Shown here: positions 9,864 to 20,419 of the stretch, piece after piece
Layout: each line of letters begins with the position of its first letter
Numbering within the stretch: the stretch's first letter is position 1
From: Elysia marginata
Taxonomy: Eukaryota; Mollusca; Gastropoda; Plakobranchidae
DNA length: 32,649 nucleotides
Assembly (NCBI GenBank): GCA_019649035.1
Contig: BMAT01001291.1
Span: 180,501 to 213,149 of the forward strand
Direction: 5' to 3'
The notes under the pieces: generated by a model
Database searches by the model: none
What the model was told of the DNA's origin: nothing
Seen by the model: only the letters and a program-made list of their open reading frames with translations
Position numbers and translations under genes: made by a program

Positions 9864-10450
9864 TCAGTCATCCGACGTGGAAGTCTTGGCTTCTTCTTGA
9901 GTGCTCGCTGTATCTTCACTCCACTGGTTTCTCTCTTCTGCAATGTCTCTTAATTTGTCGAGGTCATTTTGGCTTTTGATTATGGGTAATGTTGCTGTTG
10001 GGCAGGGGTTGCTGTTAAGTATAATAGGCAATGTAGTTATTGGTCTCTCTCGGTATTTGGTCCCTTGTGTGTTCATTGTTTTATTTGCGGGAATTTCTTT
10101 ATCTCTTGTGGGAGTATGCAAAAATAGGCGCCAGCGGCTTTCTGAGACATAAGTGGAAAGTGGACGCTCGTTGCATATTTTGTACAAAGATTTATTAGTG
10201 GTTTTCACCGGGTATCTTATTCCTAGCACCTTTTTAGGAACGCATCAAGTTTTTTTTTTCAATTTCTCTCATTGTCCATGTACCACTATTGTATGTTAAA
10301 GTGTTAAAATGACGCTCCATATGGTTTTATCGTTGTATTAGTTTTGACTTTGTCGCGATAAGTCCAGACGTTTTGGAGTTTTGCAAGTGCTACTGTGAAA
10401 AATTGTTTTCTTCTTCTGAGAATTTCGCTGTCTCCTCTGAGTGTTCCTGT
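9864..10450 (-). pseudogene. Decayed LINE (non-LTR retrotransposon) reverse-transcriptase C-terminal region
   Basis: On the minus strand, 10229-9864 is still open and reads like the region after the reverse transcriptase domain in invertebrate LINEs. It has KSLYKICNERPLS (residues 13-25), SRWRLF (31-36), IPANK (46-50), RPITTLPIILN (62-72) and a final LDKLRDIAEERNQW (90-103). Further 5', up to about 10450, frames with stops and shifts carry related pieces such as LQNVWTYRDKVKTNT and KKKLDAF, which match the usual upstream order (resolvase-like linker, then KKLDAF). There is no ATG at the open frame's start, and the catalytic FADD-type motif is absent, so the copy is 5'-truncated and dead. The clade (RTE-, CR1- or other) cannot be fixed. 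Confidence 0.75.
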
Positions 10451-10459
10451 TGTTTTTTT

Positions 10460-11060
10460 TTTTTTGTGTGTTTTTCTTTCAGATGATCTCGTTTCGGTTC
10501 AGTGTGATGTTATCTGCTTATTTAACATTGACAAAGAGTTTATGTTGCTCTTTAGTAGAAAAAATTGTTAAGGGAAATCGGCTATAAATTATGAATCGGT
10601 GTACTTTTTATAGTGAAAATTGAAACTGGTCAACTAGTAAATTATTTTATCGAAAGGTCATTTATTTTCTCATCCAACCAACCTAAAACCGATCAACAAA
10701 GTAACGAGAAGGCCACTCAGTCTAACTACCTACTGTTTACCTACTTACGTAACAAACAAGGGAGGAACTAAGAAACAGAAATACCGGTCGCCCCTTCGTG
10801 TGAGCCCGACAATTTTCGGATGCTGGAAATCCGCCATCTTGTTATGCCTGAGGTCAATACAAACACCGAAATACTCAGACTGTGTTGTTCTGTTGATATC
10901 AGAATGAAAATGATGATTTGTTTCCAGTTGATAAAACTTGATCTAACATATTGTATATTGGCAAATTCACATCTTGGCCAGCCTTTTGTCAACCACAGGC
11001 AAATACTCACGCCTGACGTGTAGCACCTGGCCTCTTTAGACTAGTCAATAGTTAGTCTTA
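10460..11060. other. No gene seen
   Basis: AT-rich DNA with a poly-T tract near 10454-10465. Short frames only; I recognise nothing. Confidence 0.45.
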
Positions 11061-11067
11061 GGTACCA

Positions 11068-11116
11068 ATGATCTCCCTATCTAACTACCTATACATTTAC
11101 TTTATTATCTATCTAC

Positions 11117-11160
<44 letters not shown>

Positions 11161-11225
11161 TTACATATCTATCTTTCTATCCATTCATCGGTCGGACTGC
11201 TTACTCATTTGTTTATTTATTTATC
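11068..11225. repeat. (CTAT)n microsatellite with degenerate flanks
   Basis: The pure CTAT core is about 11112-11160, with CTAC/TTAT variants on both sides. The open frame through it encodes only an Ile/Tyr/Leu/Ser periodic peptide caused by the repeat. Confidence 0.9.
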
Positions 11226-11229
11226 ATTA

Positions 11230-13070
11230 TTGACAGCCAAGGAAAAAAGATTTAAAAGATACTTTTTTGATTAGAAAAGAAAACGAAATGGTACAAAGAC
11301 GACTAGGAAATTGGTAAGAGATAATAAAATACTAAACAACTAAAATAGTACACCATTTTGTCGCTCTCTTATGCCCTTTTGCTGTGTTCTTCTTGCGACT
11401 TCCACAAGACATGGCTATTTTTAGCTCACACACCTGACCACAAGGACTACCAGAACCAACCTAACTCACCCACTCAACCATAAAGCGCGGCGAGGATGGG
11501 TGACCATTGTGTAGCATCTGAGACATCCGCTCCTGCCATGCAACTCGATACTCGGCCAGCGCGGCTAACCTCATTTTTCACACGAGCCACAAATTGCAGG
11601 TAATTTACCGATAAGTAAGGTAGCAAACTGCAGGCCTGTCAGATAGACTAATTGTTTGGGATCTTTGTTGTCTCTTAATTAAGAGGTAAGGAGAACCTTC
11701 AATGGAAAGAAACTGAGACGACTATTATTGGGGAGGAAAATTATTGTGATATTTATACCTCCGACTCTAACAAAAGTTTATTATGAGTTGAATCCAAAGT
11801 CACAAACAGCTTGAACATGATCTCCTATAAATATAACCTACGTAGACTCATTACTCACATTTAAGAAAGAGGAAATCATCTCTGTTTCTGTCCTTCAATC
11901 TGTTTCTTTGAGGCTGGTGACCTGTTTATGTCTCAGGCTTTGTATTTTGTGCCTGTCCCTGTATGTCTATCGGTCTCTTTCTCCCTATCCAAACTTTATC
12001 TCCTCCCCCCTCTCTCTATCATCTTGTCTCTCTCTTTCTCCCTTCTTTTCTCTTTCTTTCTATTGTCTGTCTGTCTAACTCTGTCTCTCTCTATGTCTGT
12101 CCCTCCCTCACAGGCTTATTTACGCAGCGATATCATAATGTCATGATTTACCAAGAAATTCAACTGGTTAACTCCAGACTGTCACCACAGCCACGAGAGA
12201 ACTGGATAGCAAGGGGCAGCCGGACTGAAATGAACTGTCGTTACCTCGCCAACCAGCACGGCACTCAACAGACAGTATAGAACAAATACAATTAGTACAG
12301 CCTGTTTTTAATAGATTCTAGAAGAGAGCTTTAAAAAATAACCAATTATATTACAAAAAAACCCCCATGAAAATCAATCACAACAATAGTATTAAATCAT
12401 AGTAAATCTGAACGTTGTAACCTTCTTGTTGTAGAACAGGAATACGCGTTAAAAAGTTTAATAAAATGATTATTCTTGTGATAGTAATTTGACTATGATA
12501 CGGATATTGCTTAGAATACACTGGGGCGTTTAACAAAATTCTAACTTTTTAAGTTCTAGATACAATGATTCGGTATATACAATTCGAGGCCACATTCAAT
12601 TGCACAACAAAATTAATATTGGGAAAACTGTATGTAACCACGTCTTATAGAAATACTAACATAATATCCATAAACATACTAGTATAATATCCATAAATCT
12701 TCATATGCAGACCTATCTTTGCTTTTGCTTTTTATTTTAATTGAATTGAAACTCAAGGGAAAAAAGATTTAGACGAAATCAAACCACATCCTATCTTTAT
12801 GTGAAGCCCTGAATATTTTTTTCATATAAAAGGGCATTTGAATATATACATGTACAGAATTCTCGCCGAAGCTTTGTATTCATGTATGTGGGGTTAGAGA
12901 ATGGGTGCCTATAATAGATGACAAGATTGCTGTAAGGTTGAGAGGAAACAAGTTTGATATAAGGATGACCTCTAAAAAAGAAAGATAGGCAAATAAATGA
13001 AATGAAAGAATGTTTTGAGGCGTTTGTCTTTACCACGACTCAACTCTGCAGGTTCAAAGAGGGAAACTAT
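11230..13070. other. No gene seen; CT-rich tract and short tandem repeat
   Basis: A CT-rich low-complexity tract occupies about 11975-12110. Two tandem copies of a 23-base unit containing ATAATATCCATAAA lie at 12653-12675 and 12676-12698. Otherwise it is AT-rich DNA without coding signal. Confidence 0.45.
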
Positions 13071-13073
13071 TTA

Positions 13074-13273
13074 AGCCCGTTTCATACCACGCGTATCCTG
13101 TACGGAAGACTTCAGACCGTCTCTGGACCGCAGAATTCGAATTTATTATGTCCATACGTATCATCTACAACAATATGCGGAAACGTATCATATGAAAACA
13201 AAAACGGATCACAGGTCCAGAGAGTGACAGTCCGGATTCTTCCGCAAGGGATAAGCGTTATGTGAGACGGGCT
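13074..13273. mobile_element. 200-bp MITE with long inverted repeats and TTA target duplication (PIF/Harbinger-like)
   Basis: The left end AGCCCGTTTCATACCACGCG is matched at the right end by the reverse complement of AGCCCGTCTCACATAACGCT. Similarity of the arms continues inward for about 60 bases with mismatches (GGAAGA, the GAC/GTC region and GGACC are shared). The element is flanked by TTA at 13071-13073 and 13274-13276. A 3-bp TTA duplication with such ends is typical of PIF/Harbinger-type nonautonomous elements. It has no coding capacity; the open frame crossing it is accidental. Confidence 0.78.
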
Positions 13274-13420
13274 TTATACACTTCATCGGGACGTTATTTC
13301 AACCTTCGAGCTATTACTTATTCAACAACACATATGATGTTTATTGGTTTTCAAACTGTAAGTGTTTGTGTTAGTGACCTTCACATACACACAAAAAAGA
13401 ATGAAACATGCACATCAATA

Positions 13421-13967
13421 TCCACACCACTTAGCACCAGTTTGACCCGCCTAGCTCTGTACCGGAGGCCCATTGCATAGCGCGAACGCTCGCAAATAGT
13501 TTTCCGTTTGCCTTATGCAACGGCCAGTTTGCCACCGTTCGCCGAAAGCGCTCGCGAACTTTCGCGAATAGCATAACGTTACCGAGATAGTGCGAGGCGA
13601 ACTTACAGCGATGATTCGTTGAATTTTCATGGCGCGCGTTATTTTTTTTGTTGAAATCAGTCGAAATCGAAAGTAGTCATCCCGATTAACTTAAGTATGG
13701 CGCTACAAGGACATTTTGCTGATCTTGACCAATATTAAAATTATGTATCAAACGCATTTCAATGAACAAGTTTTTTTTATAGACAGTCTTTTATTGATTC
13801 GACCCGTTTCTTTTGCCAGAAACGCCAGTTGATCGCCATTAAAAAATTACGTTCGCCGAGAACTAGTTGTTGCTTGAGAACAAGAACGCTCGCGGCGAAC
13901 GTTCGTGCTATACAACGGGCTTCGGGTAAACCGGTGGCAAACAAAATGGCGCAGGTTCACCGGTGAG
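13421..13967. mobile_element. Larger inverted-repeat (TIR) nonautonomous element, boundaries approximate
   Basis: The core inverted repeat pairs 13458-13493 (including GGCCCATTGCATAGCGCGAA) with 13895-13930 (reverse complement including AGCCCGTTGTATAGCACGAA), with about 80% identity by eye. Weaker similarity continues outward to about 13421 and 13967, where TA lies on both sides; two bases are weak evidence for a target duplication. The interior is rich in CGAACG/GCTCGCG words, and a second foldback lies within 13470-13580. CpG content is much higher than in neighbouring DNA. No protein is encoded. The superfamily is not certain. Confidence 0.6.
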
Positions 13968-15570
13968 TATAAAACAACTCTTAGTCTCTTTAACAAATAT
14001 AGCCAACCAGAAAACATCTAGATCATTGTACCTTCCCTAGCACTGAACTTTCTCTCTACCTATTTATGAAATGCCTTGGCTTCTCTCAATCAGTTTCCAA
14101 ATGGTAGGTATCTTTATGCACGGAGTTATGTGACTGTCCTATACTAATATTTAAGTAAACGCACAAAAGATATTCGCCATCTTTGTATAACTTAAGTTTA
14201 TCGCTTGCGCCACCCAGGACCAAAATTCATGTAGCAAACTGAACTAGGTCTACGCAAAAAATCATAAATTTTCGAATCGAAATTAAGTCTTACGCATCAG
14301 ATTTTACTAGATTCTAGTCTAAAATTTCAGCCCAAACTTACATCCCGTATGGAGCTGGACGAGGAAGTAGAATTTTGGCGCAAGTCAATTTTCGTTTTTA
14401 AAAAGTATACGGTATTGAATTCTGTAAAATTTAGATCTAAATTATTATGATTTCAGGGCAGAATAATAAATTTCATCAAAACAAATGACATTTTCAGGAT
14501 TTAGGCTGCACCTGCGCCGTCTTATGAATTCTGCTCGGGCTAACCTAACCATAAGTTCCTTCGTTCGCCTGGATCCATCAATTATCACGATAATATCGTC
14601 ATCCTTTATAGGTTTGATATTCTCTTAATCCGCAGCCATTCATAGATAATGTTGATTATCGATAGTCAATATCATGTGGTAACCCAGGCTAGGGTGCCGC
14701 GAGGCTGCTTAGGTTGGTCGTAACGAAGTTTATGTGTATGTTTATTACACATTCAAATAATGAATAAAGGAATGTACATTAAATGACCATCATTAAGATT
14801 TCTATGCCTACCGGGAAAAATGAAATAAGTAGATAGTGTCACATTTGACACATAATCTAAAGTTAAATGATATATTATATAAAAGCCAATTCGTAAGAAT
14901 ATACCATATTTTCTCAAGACAGAATACTTTGTCCCTCTGTCTTGGCGCCAAATGAAAATGACGCTGAAACATCAATTATCTCTAAACATGATACAAGTCC
15001 CTTTTTTAAAGATGATTTTAAGTTAATTTGAGCACTGTTAGATCAACCTACATAGTACCAAAGCCCACGAATGGATGAACCGATCTAAAGTCACTAAAAT
15101 ATGTTATATTTATTAGTCTTAGAAAAGGATGATTTTTCATGATAATTCCCCCTTTTTATAGTCAGGAGATCCATCTTCAGTAGATACTATTTTTTCATTG
15201 CCTTTGTATTCAGGTCGTGTGAATTGCGAACACTACGAATGGAGATAAATAATCTGTAAGATTATGTCAGGGTTTGTGAGATAAAATCTGTGCGATCATA
15301 CATATTGAGTTGAAATTAGAGCACATATTTAATATCTCTATTTTTCACCTTGAAGATCATCATTTTGCAGATATATTATTGTGTCAACGAGCACTGTGTC
15401 CTGAAAACTCAATCCGCTTAGCTCAGCTTTCCCCCCAGGGGCATCAATTTTCTGACCCCGCCTTCACCAGTCCAGCGTGACGGATGGCTCAAAGTTGAGT
15501 ATCCCCTTGGTAGGCCCTCGGTGGCCTCATTGCCTGGTCTTCCATTTTAGATACGATTCCACCACCAGTG
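13968..15570. other. No gene seen
   Basis: AT-rich DNA without recognisable coding, RNA or repeat features. Confidence 0.45.
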
Positions 15571-15582
15571 TTATACCAGGTA

Positions 15583-15605
15583 TACACACACACACACACA
15601 CACAC
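15583..15605. repeat. Short (CA)n microsatellite
   Basis: About eleven CA units in otherwise unique-looking DNA. Confidence 0.85.
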
Positions 15606-16740
15606 CTCAATACAGGTTATTCCATCTTTCTCACAATGTAAGCTATTTAACTCTCTCAGCTTTGGGGCAAATTGGTGGTGTTTGGGGTCAAACCACCTCA
15701 AACTGCTATCATCAACTTAGCTGACAAGTAAATTGCTTCTGGCCCGCCCACATTCTACTCCTCTTGGCTGTGAGGAATATTATAAAGCTTCACCTTGTCG
15801 ATGTCTTTATCTCTTTTATCCTCTGAGAGACAGACTATTTACACAAGGCTAAGAATATCAACTTTTGAGGGTTTTTTTTATTATCTGGGCAATGAAAACT
15901 GAGAACCCTTTTTTGGAAAAACAGTATCCTCTGAATAAATCGTCGTTACCTTGAATGTGGTGTATAAATCATTTTTCAAACGCAAACATTCTCAGAAATA
16001 ATTTAACAAAAGTAAAGAAGAATAAAATCTTCAAATATGCGATAATTGTAAGTTCTATTTGAGATTCAGTGAGTTATGTACAATTAGAACACACCATGAT
16101 ATTCAATTGTATTTGGCTTAAGTATGCCATAAAAATCTGTAAAATTTGTACATGTACACGTGTGACATGTACATGTGACTTGTCGAGCAAGAAATGAATT
16201 TTTTTCTGCATCTTTTCTTGGAAATTCCTGCTACGGCCTCGAGTGTTCGCGTTTGTTTATGAATGTTTAACATTTGAAACAATGGAACGTAAAAACTTAC
16301 GGTTCTGTATACAACAAAAATGTTCAAGAACATTGCAAATATCATAGGGGAAAGGAAAGATTGATAAAAAGCATGTTGTCAACTTTATACATCCTAAAAA
16401 TGATCGAAAGGCGGAAGAATACCTAAGTCTAGCCTATGACTTGCATGAACTTTTTTCGTTTTAGGCTCTGCGTGTAATGTTTTCTTTGCTTTTTAAGGAG
16501 GTGAAGACCGAGATGTTATTTCGTAAAGACCGAGAGAAAGGAAAGGAAATAGGGAACAATAATATACAAAATACACAGAATTAAAAGGCAATAGAATAAA
16601 AAAGAGAAAAAAAGAGAGGTTTATTTTTTAAGGCGGGGATGGAGGGTGAAGATAGATATCGACAGATGATTTAGAGAGACGGAAACATAATAATGAGATG
16701 CAAATCGATCAGTTCAAAATTTAACTGACTAATTTAATAC
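15606..16740. other. No gene seen
   Basis: AT-rich DNA. A cluster of overlapping ACATGT/ACACGTGT words at 16148-16178 is the only structure I noticed. Confidence 0.45.
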
Positions 16741-16839
16741 TTTTGACACATCCCAAGGTAGGGTACACCCCATCAAGCTATAAAAAATATGGTTATAGTC
16801 TTCCACCGCAGAGGGCAGTCTTAAGACTTTACATATTTC

Positions 16840-17097
16840 CCCCAGCAGGCCAATGCACACAAAACAAATTCAACTCATATTTCATAGCACTACAGTACGG
16901 CTGCCTGTTAGGCGCTCAAATACTAACATTCCACAAATTTTCAAACACTGTCTTTAACCAGGTACCCATTCTACAATTTGGTGGACTGGGGAAAGTGTGG
17001 GCAAATTGCTTTCCTAAGGCAATTACAACATGCCATGTGGTTGGGTTCGCACCCACAACCACCGGATCACGAGTTAGATGCGCTAACCACTAAGCCC
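16840..17097 (-). mobile_element. tRNA-derived SINE, minus strand
   Basis: Read on the minus strand from 17097, the head has an A-box-like TTAGTGGTTAGCGCATC (17094-17078) and a B box GGTGCGAACCC (17053-17043) at tRNA-like spacing. The body continues toward lower coordinates and includes AATGGGTACCTGGTT (about 16971-16957), a motif I have seen in invertebrate SINE bodies. The 3' end is not clear and I place it only roughly. No mature tRNA fold is preserved beyond the head. Confidence 0.65.
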
Positions 17098-17439
17098 AAC
17101 TGCTAAAATGATAAAATGGTTTCTGATTTTTTATCTTTCTAGTATCATTTTGATGAGACCACTGTCCGTGCTTTTATCCTCGTTGTTCAATTGCATTCCG
17201 TTAAGAATGGTTTATTCTCGAAATAATCATTTTTTTGATGATTTTTAAAAATCCAAAAAAAAATCAGGGAAATTTCAAAACTATAGTTATTTTAACTTAC
17301 AAATACCGCCCCTTGAGATGTAGAAACATTTAGCAGGCTGATTCTTTTTCCATTTTAAAATCCGATTAATGTCATAGTTACTGAAATTTTTGGCATTTCT
17401 GAGAAGTATTTCATAACTCATATCACAATAGCCTATACA

Positions 17440-17767
17440 ACTCCAAGACGATCAAACCATTTTGAAATAAATAATTTCTGACCTCTAGTGCACGTGCCTG
17501 TTGAAATATAACAACTGGGCATGTTGAAGTACATCAAATTAATATGGCTGCTCCTAGAAAGTTTAACGTCTTCTCGACTCCTTATGGATTCATTGAAGCG
17601 TCTCTCTGGCAAACCATAAGATGTCACGGACCATACCATCCCTATACGTGTGCTCATATCCTTTCGTCTCTGTCAGGTGAGAAAACGTCGACTTGACAAG
17701 GCCAGGATTCCAACCCGGGACATCCTGATCTGACTGTCGAATGTCTACATCTAAATCACCATGTCTC
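17440..17767 (-). mobile_element. Degenerate tRNA-derived SINE, minus strand
   Basis: On the minus strand, 17767-17698 resembles a tRNA head. An A-box-like TGGTGATTTAGATGTAG spans 17761-17745 and a B-box-like GGTTGGAATCC spans 17715-17705, with CCCGGG before it and CCTGG after. The B box has lost the central TCG, so it is probably inactive. The body toward 17440 has no recognised family and its end is uncertain. Confidence 0.5.
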
Positions 17768-17892
17768 AAACTGTTGTTACCTATTATAGGGACTTAACTC
17801 ACTTTGACGTCTTTATTTTATTCTTCTCTATGGCTTTTGCTGATGGAGCTGTATCGGCAAAATACATGGACCAAAACAAGTCACCGTCTTAA

Positions 17893-18222
17893 GTTTATGA
17901 CCTGATCATTCTAACAACTTGGACGCACGGATGCCAAACATGGACTCTCACAAGAACCTTGCCAACAAGCTAAGACTTGCCCAAATAGCTATGAAATAAT
18001 ATACAATGCAAAAAGTAATGAAAGAATAAATTTCATGCAGGAAAAATCAGAGAACAAACAAGACTGGACGATCTTGGTCGAATTTGTAGAGAGGCAAAAA
18101 AAATAAAGGAAATGGGCAGGCCACGTAACAACCATATTCGACAGCAGATGGACGAAGAGAGTAACAGAATAATAACCCACACATGGATGGAGATCAGAGG
18201 CAGACAACCAACTGGATAGAGA
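17893..18222 (+). pseudogene. Decayed LINE reverse-transcriptase C-terminal fragment, plus strand
   Basis: Starting at 17893 one frame reads VYDLIILTTWTHGCQTWTLT, matching the conserved 'TYGCETWTLT' region downstream of the reverse transcriptase domain in RTE-type and related LINEs. After a one-base shift come NLANKLRLAQIAM and then a stop. Further on come RKWAGHV and SRWTKRVTE (about 18107-18167) and a trace of RGRQPT. The order and spacing fit the LINE family, but several frameshifts and stops make it a dead fragment. It lacks catalytic motifs and an endonuclease. It is a different insertion from the 9.9-kb copy: the strand is opposite and the residues differ. Confidence 0.75.
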
Positions 18223-18335
18223 GATAGCCATGTGAGATGTTTTGGCACAGAGGAACAATACTTCCCGGGACGACCCAAAAGCACTATCTGCAGTGTAAAC
18301 CATATGAGAGATGCTGCATTTCGTTTGTCCACGGC

Positions 18336-18337
<2 letters not shown>

Positions 18338-18395
<58 letters not shown>

Positions 18396-18502
18396 CATAC
18401 AGAGACACTTAGAGACAGAGAGAGACAGAGACGAAGAGAGAGAGGAGAGAGAGAGACAGTGAGAGACAGTAAAAGAGAAAGAGGAGAGAGGGGAGAGAGA
18501 TG
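18338..18502. repeat. (GA)n microsatellite with interruptions
   Basis: GA runs broken by GATA, CA and GG interruptions. Arg/Glu-periodic frames across it (and Ser/Leu on the other strand) come from the repeat. It begins about 115 bases after the last recognised piece of the LINE fragment. Confidence 0.9.
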
Positions 18503-18504
18503 GA

Positions 18505-20120
18505 GGTGGCAGCTGGAGCCGGAGGGCTACAACCTATGTAAGATGGTCGTAGCCTTATCCTGCATCAAAGATTTTTTTGATTACCAATGCTGTTTTTTTT
18601 TTTCAAAATCTATCGGCACCTACCTATCGAGATTTTTAAAGGCAATGATGTCAAAACCTTATAACCAATGTCATGCATATTAACAAATTGTTTCAACATC
18701 ATTTCCTTTTTGCAGCTGCATGGCGGATCTTTTAGAGGAACTTAAAATTTGCTGGGATTTAATTTGACACTTTCAAGGGGAAATAAATTCCAGAGAAACT
18801 TAGTTGTATAAACCTGAGTATGTGCCCTGAGCATGTCCTTGCACTGAGCCCCTTAAAACACAATTCTGATTGAGATATAGAGTGAGGAATGAGCCAACTA
18901 AAATAATCTTACTGACTAAAGAACTTGCCTCATTGTATAGACCAAATTTATTATACGTGGCTTGTAGATGCCAGTGGAAATGGCCGCGCACCGGTTTTAG
19001 ATAATGCAGGTGCTGAATGGAGTGCAATACTGTGTAAGTGTGATATAGGGAACCACAACACGACGACTTAAAGAGGTGAAAAACCGGCAACGTCCTTGAA
19101 GAGAATACCCGTTTCTGATTTCCAATTAAACATTAATCATGAGGCTAAATTGAGAGAGGTGCGAGTCGTTTTGAAAGCCATAAAATAGCACAGCACTTGT
19201 TTATGATTGTTCCCTGTGCACCTAAAGCGTTCACACTCCCTCTTGGCTTTCCTGAATACAACAATTATAACTACATAGCATGCCGAAAGCCTCTACAACC
19301 TCTAAACTGGATCAAGCAGCTTTGGAGTCCCCTAAGTTTTCATCGTGTTCAGATTAAGGTATTTACTCCTGTAACGTAACCACAGGCAGAAAGCTAAGCT
19401 AAAGCCAGGGCGGGATGAAAATCTTCACATATGCGAACAATATTTTAATGCATCGGATTTCAGTACAATGCCTCACAAAATGAATATTCTTGTACACATT
19501 TTTGAAAGATTATAAGCTTTGGAATACCCAAGAGCAAACCTTCTTCACTCCAAGGAGTTCTCCTTAAATTCTCATTCAGTGCCTGATTCAACATTATTTT
19601 ATCTTAATAAAGCTTGTTACGTCTACTAATGCTGCTATCAATATCATCTCTCTGTCTAATCCCTAATGATGAATATCTTTTTATACCTTAAGTGCAATTG
19701 TGTTTTGAAATTCGTCCTCTTTTGAAAAATGCCCATGTTCTGTCACAACAAAGGTGCGAGTAATCAAACGTACGTAGTAGAGCATTATTACAGGGAGAAA
19801 AGGCTGTTTCGTGATCGCTTTGCCAATACTTTATTACAAGCTTTAATGTTTTAGTCGGGTAATCTAAAACTGATACCTAAAGGGTGAGGGATAGAAAACG
19901 TGTTAGAGAGGCAGAACTACAAAAAAAATATGGATTGATAGATATAGATGCAAAAAAAAATTAATGAAGCATTTATTTGCAAGCACTATTAATAGAGAAT
20001 TTACAAAGCCTACATTATTTTTTTAGTGACGAGGGGTAAAGAATACAGGAAAAAATTTAAATGCACAAGGTGAATAAACAAAATGTATATCTTTTTTCTG
20101 GAGACAATTCAGCTGTATTC
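18505..20120. other. No gene seen
   Basis: Mixed AT-rich DNA. Short open frames near 18800-19090 and 19197-19379 show no recognisable domain or codon signal. Confidence 0.45.
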
Positions 20121-20134
20121 TAAAAATAAACAAT

Positions 20135-20410
20135 CTATAGATAGATAGGTAGATAGACAGATAAATAGATAGACAAATAGATGGATAAATAGATAGATAG
20201 ATATATCGATCGATAGATAGATAGATAGATAGATATTATANNNNNNNNNNNNNNNNNNNNNNNNNNNNNNNNNNNNNNATAGACAAATAGATGGATAAAT
20301 AGATAGAAAGATATATCGATCGATAGATAGATAGATAGATAAATAGATCGATCGATTGATAGATAGATAGATAGATAAATAGATGAATCGGTCGATGAAT
20401 ATAGACAGAT
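20135..20410. repeat. (GATA)n microsatellite containing an assembly gap
   Basis: Degenerate GATA/GATC repeat on both sides of a run of 38 N. The 63 bases at 20169-20231 recur at 20279-20341 with one mismatch, so the two gap edges repeat each other. An open frame read through the gap is an artefact. Confidence 0.92.
20241..20278. other. Assembly gap (38 N)
   Basis: Unknown bases inside a GATA repeat; the true length is not known from the sequence. Confidence 0.99.
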
Positions 20411-20419
20411 AGAGTGAGA

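Noticed and set aside
13002..13265. 87-codon frame as a gene
   Set aside because: It runs across most of an inverted-repeat MITE; open by chance.
18232..18683. Arg/Glu-repeat protein frames
   Set aside because: GA microsatellite translated in several frames.
20135..20410. CRISPR-like regular repeat
   Set aside because: Simple tetranucleotide repeat without unique spacers, in a eukaryotic setting.
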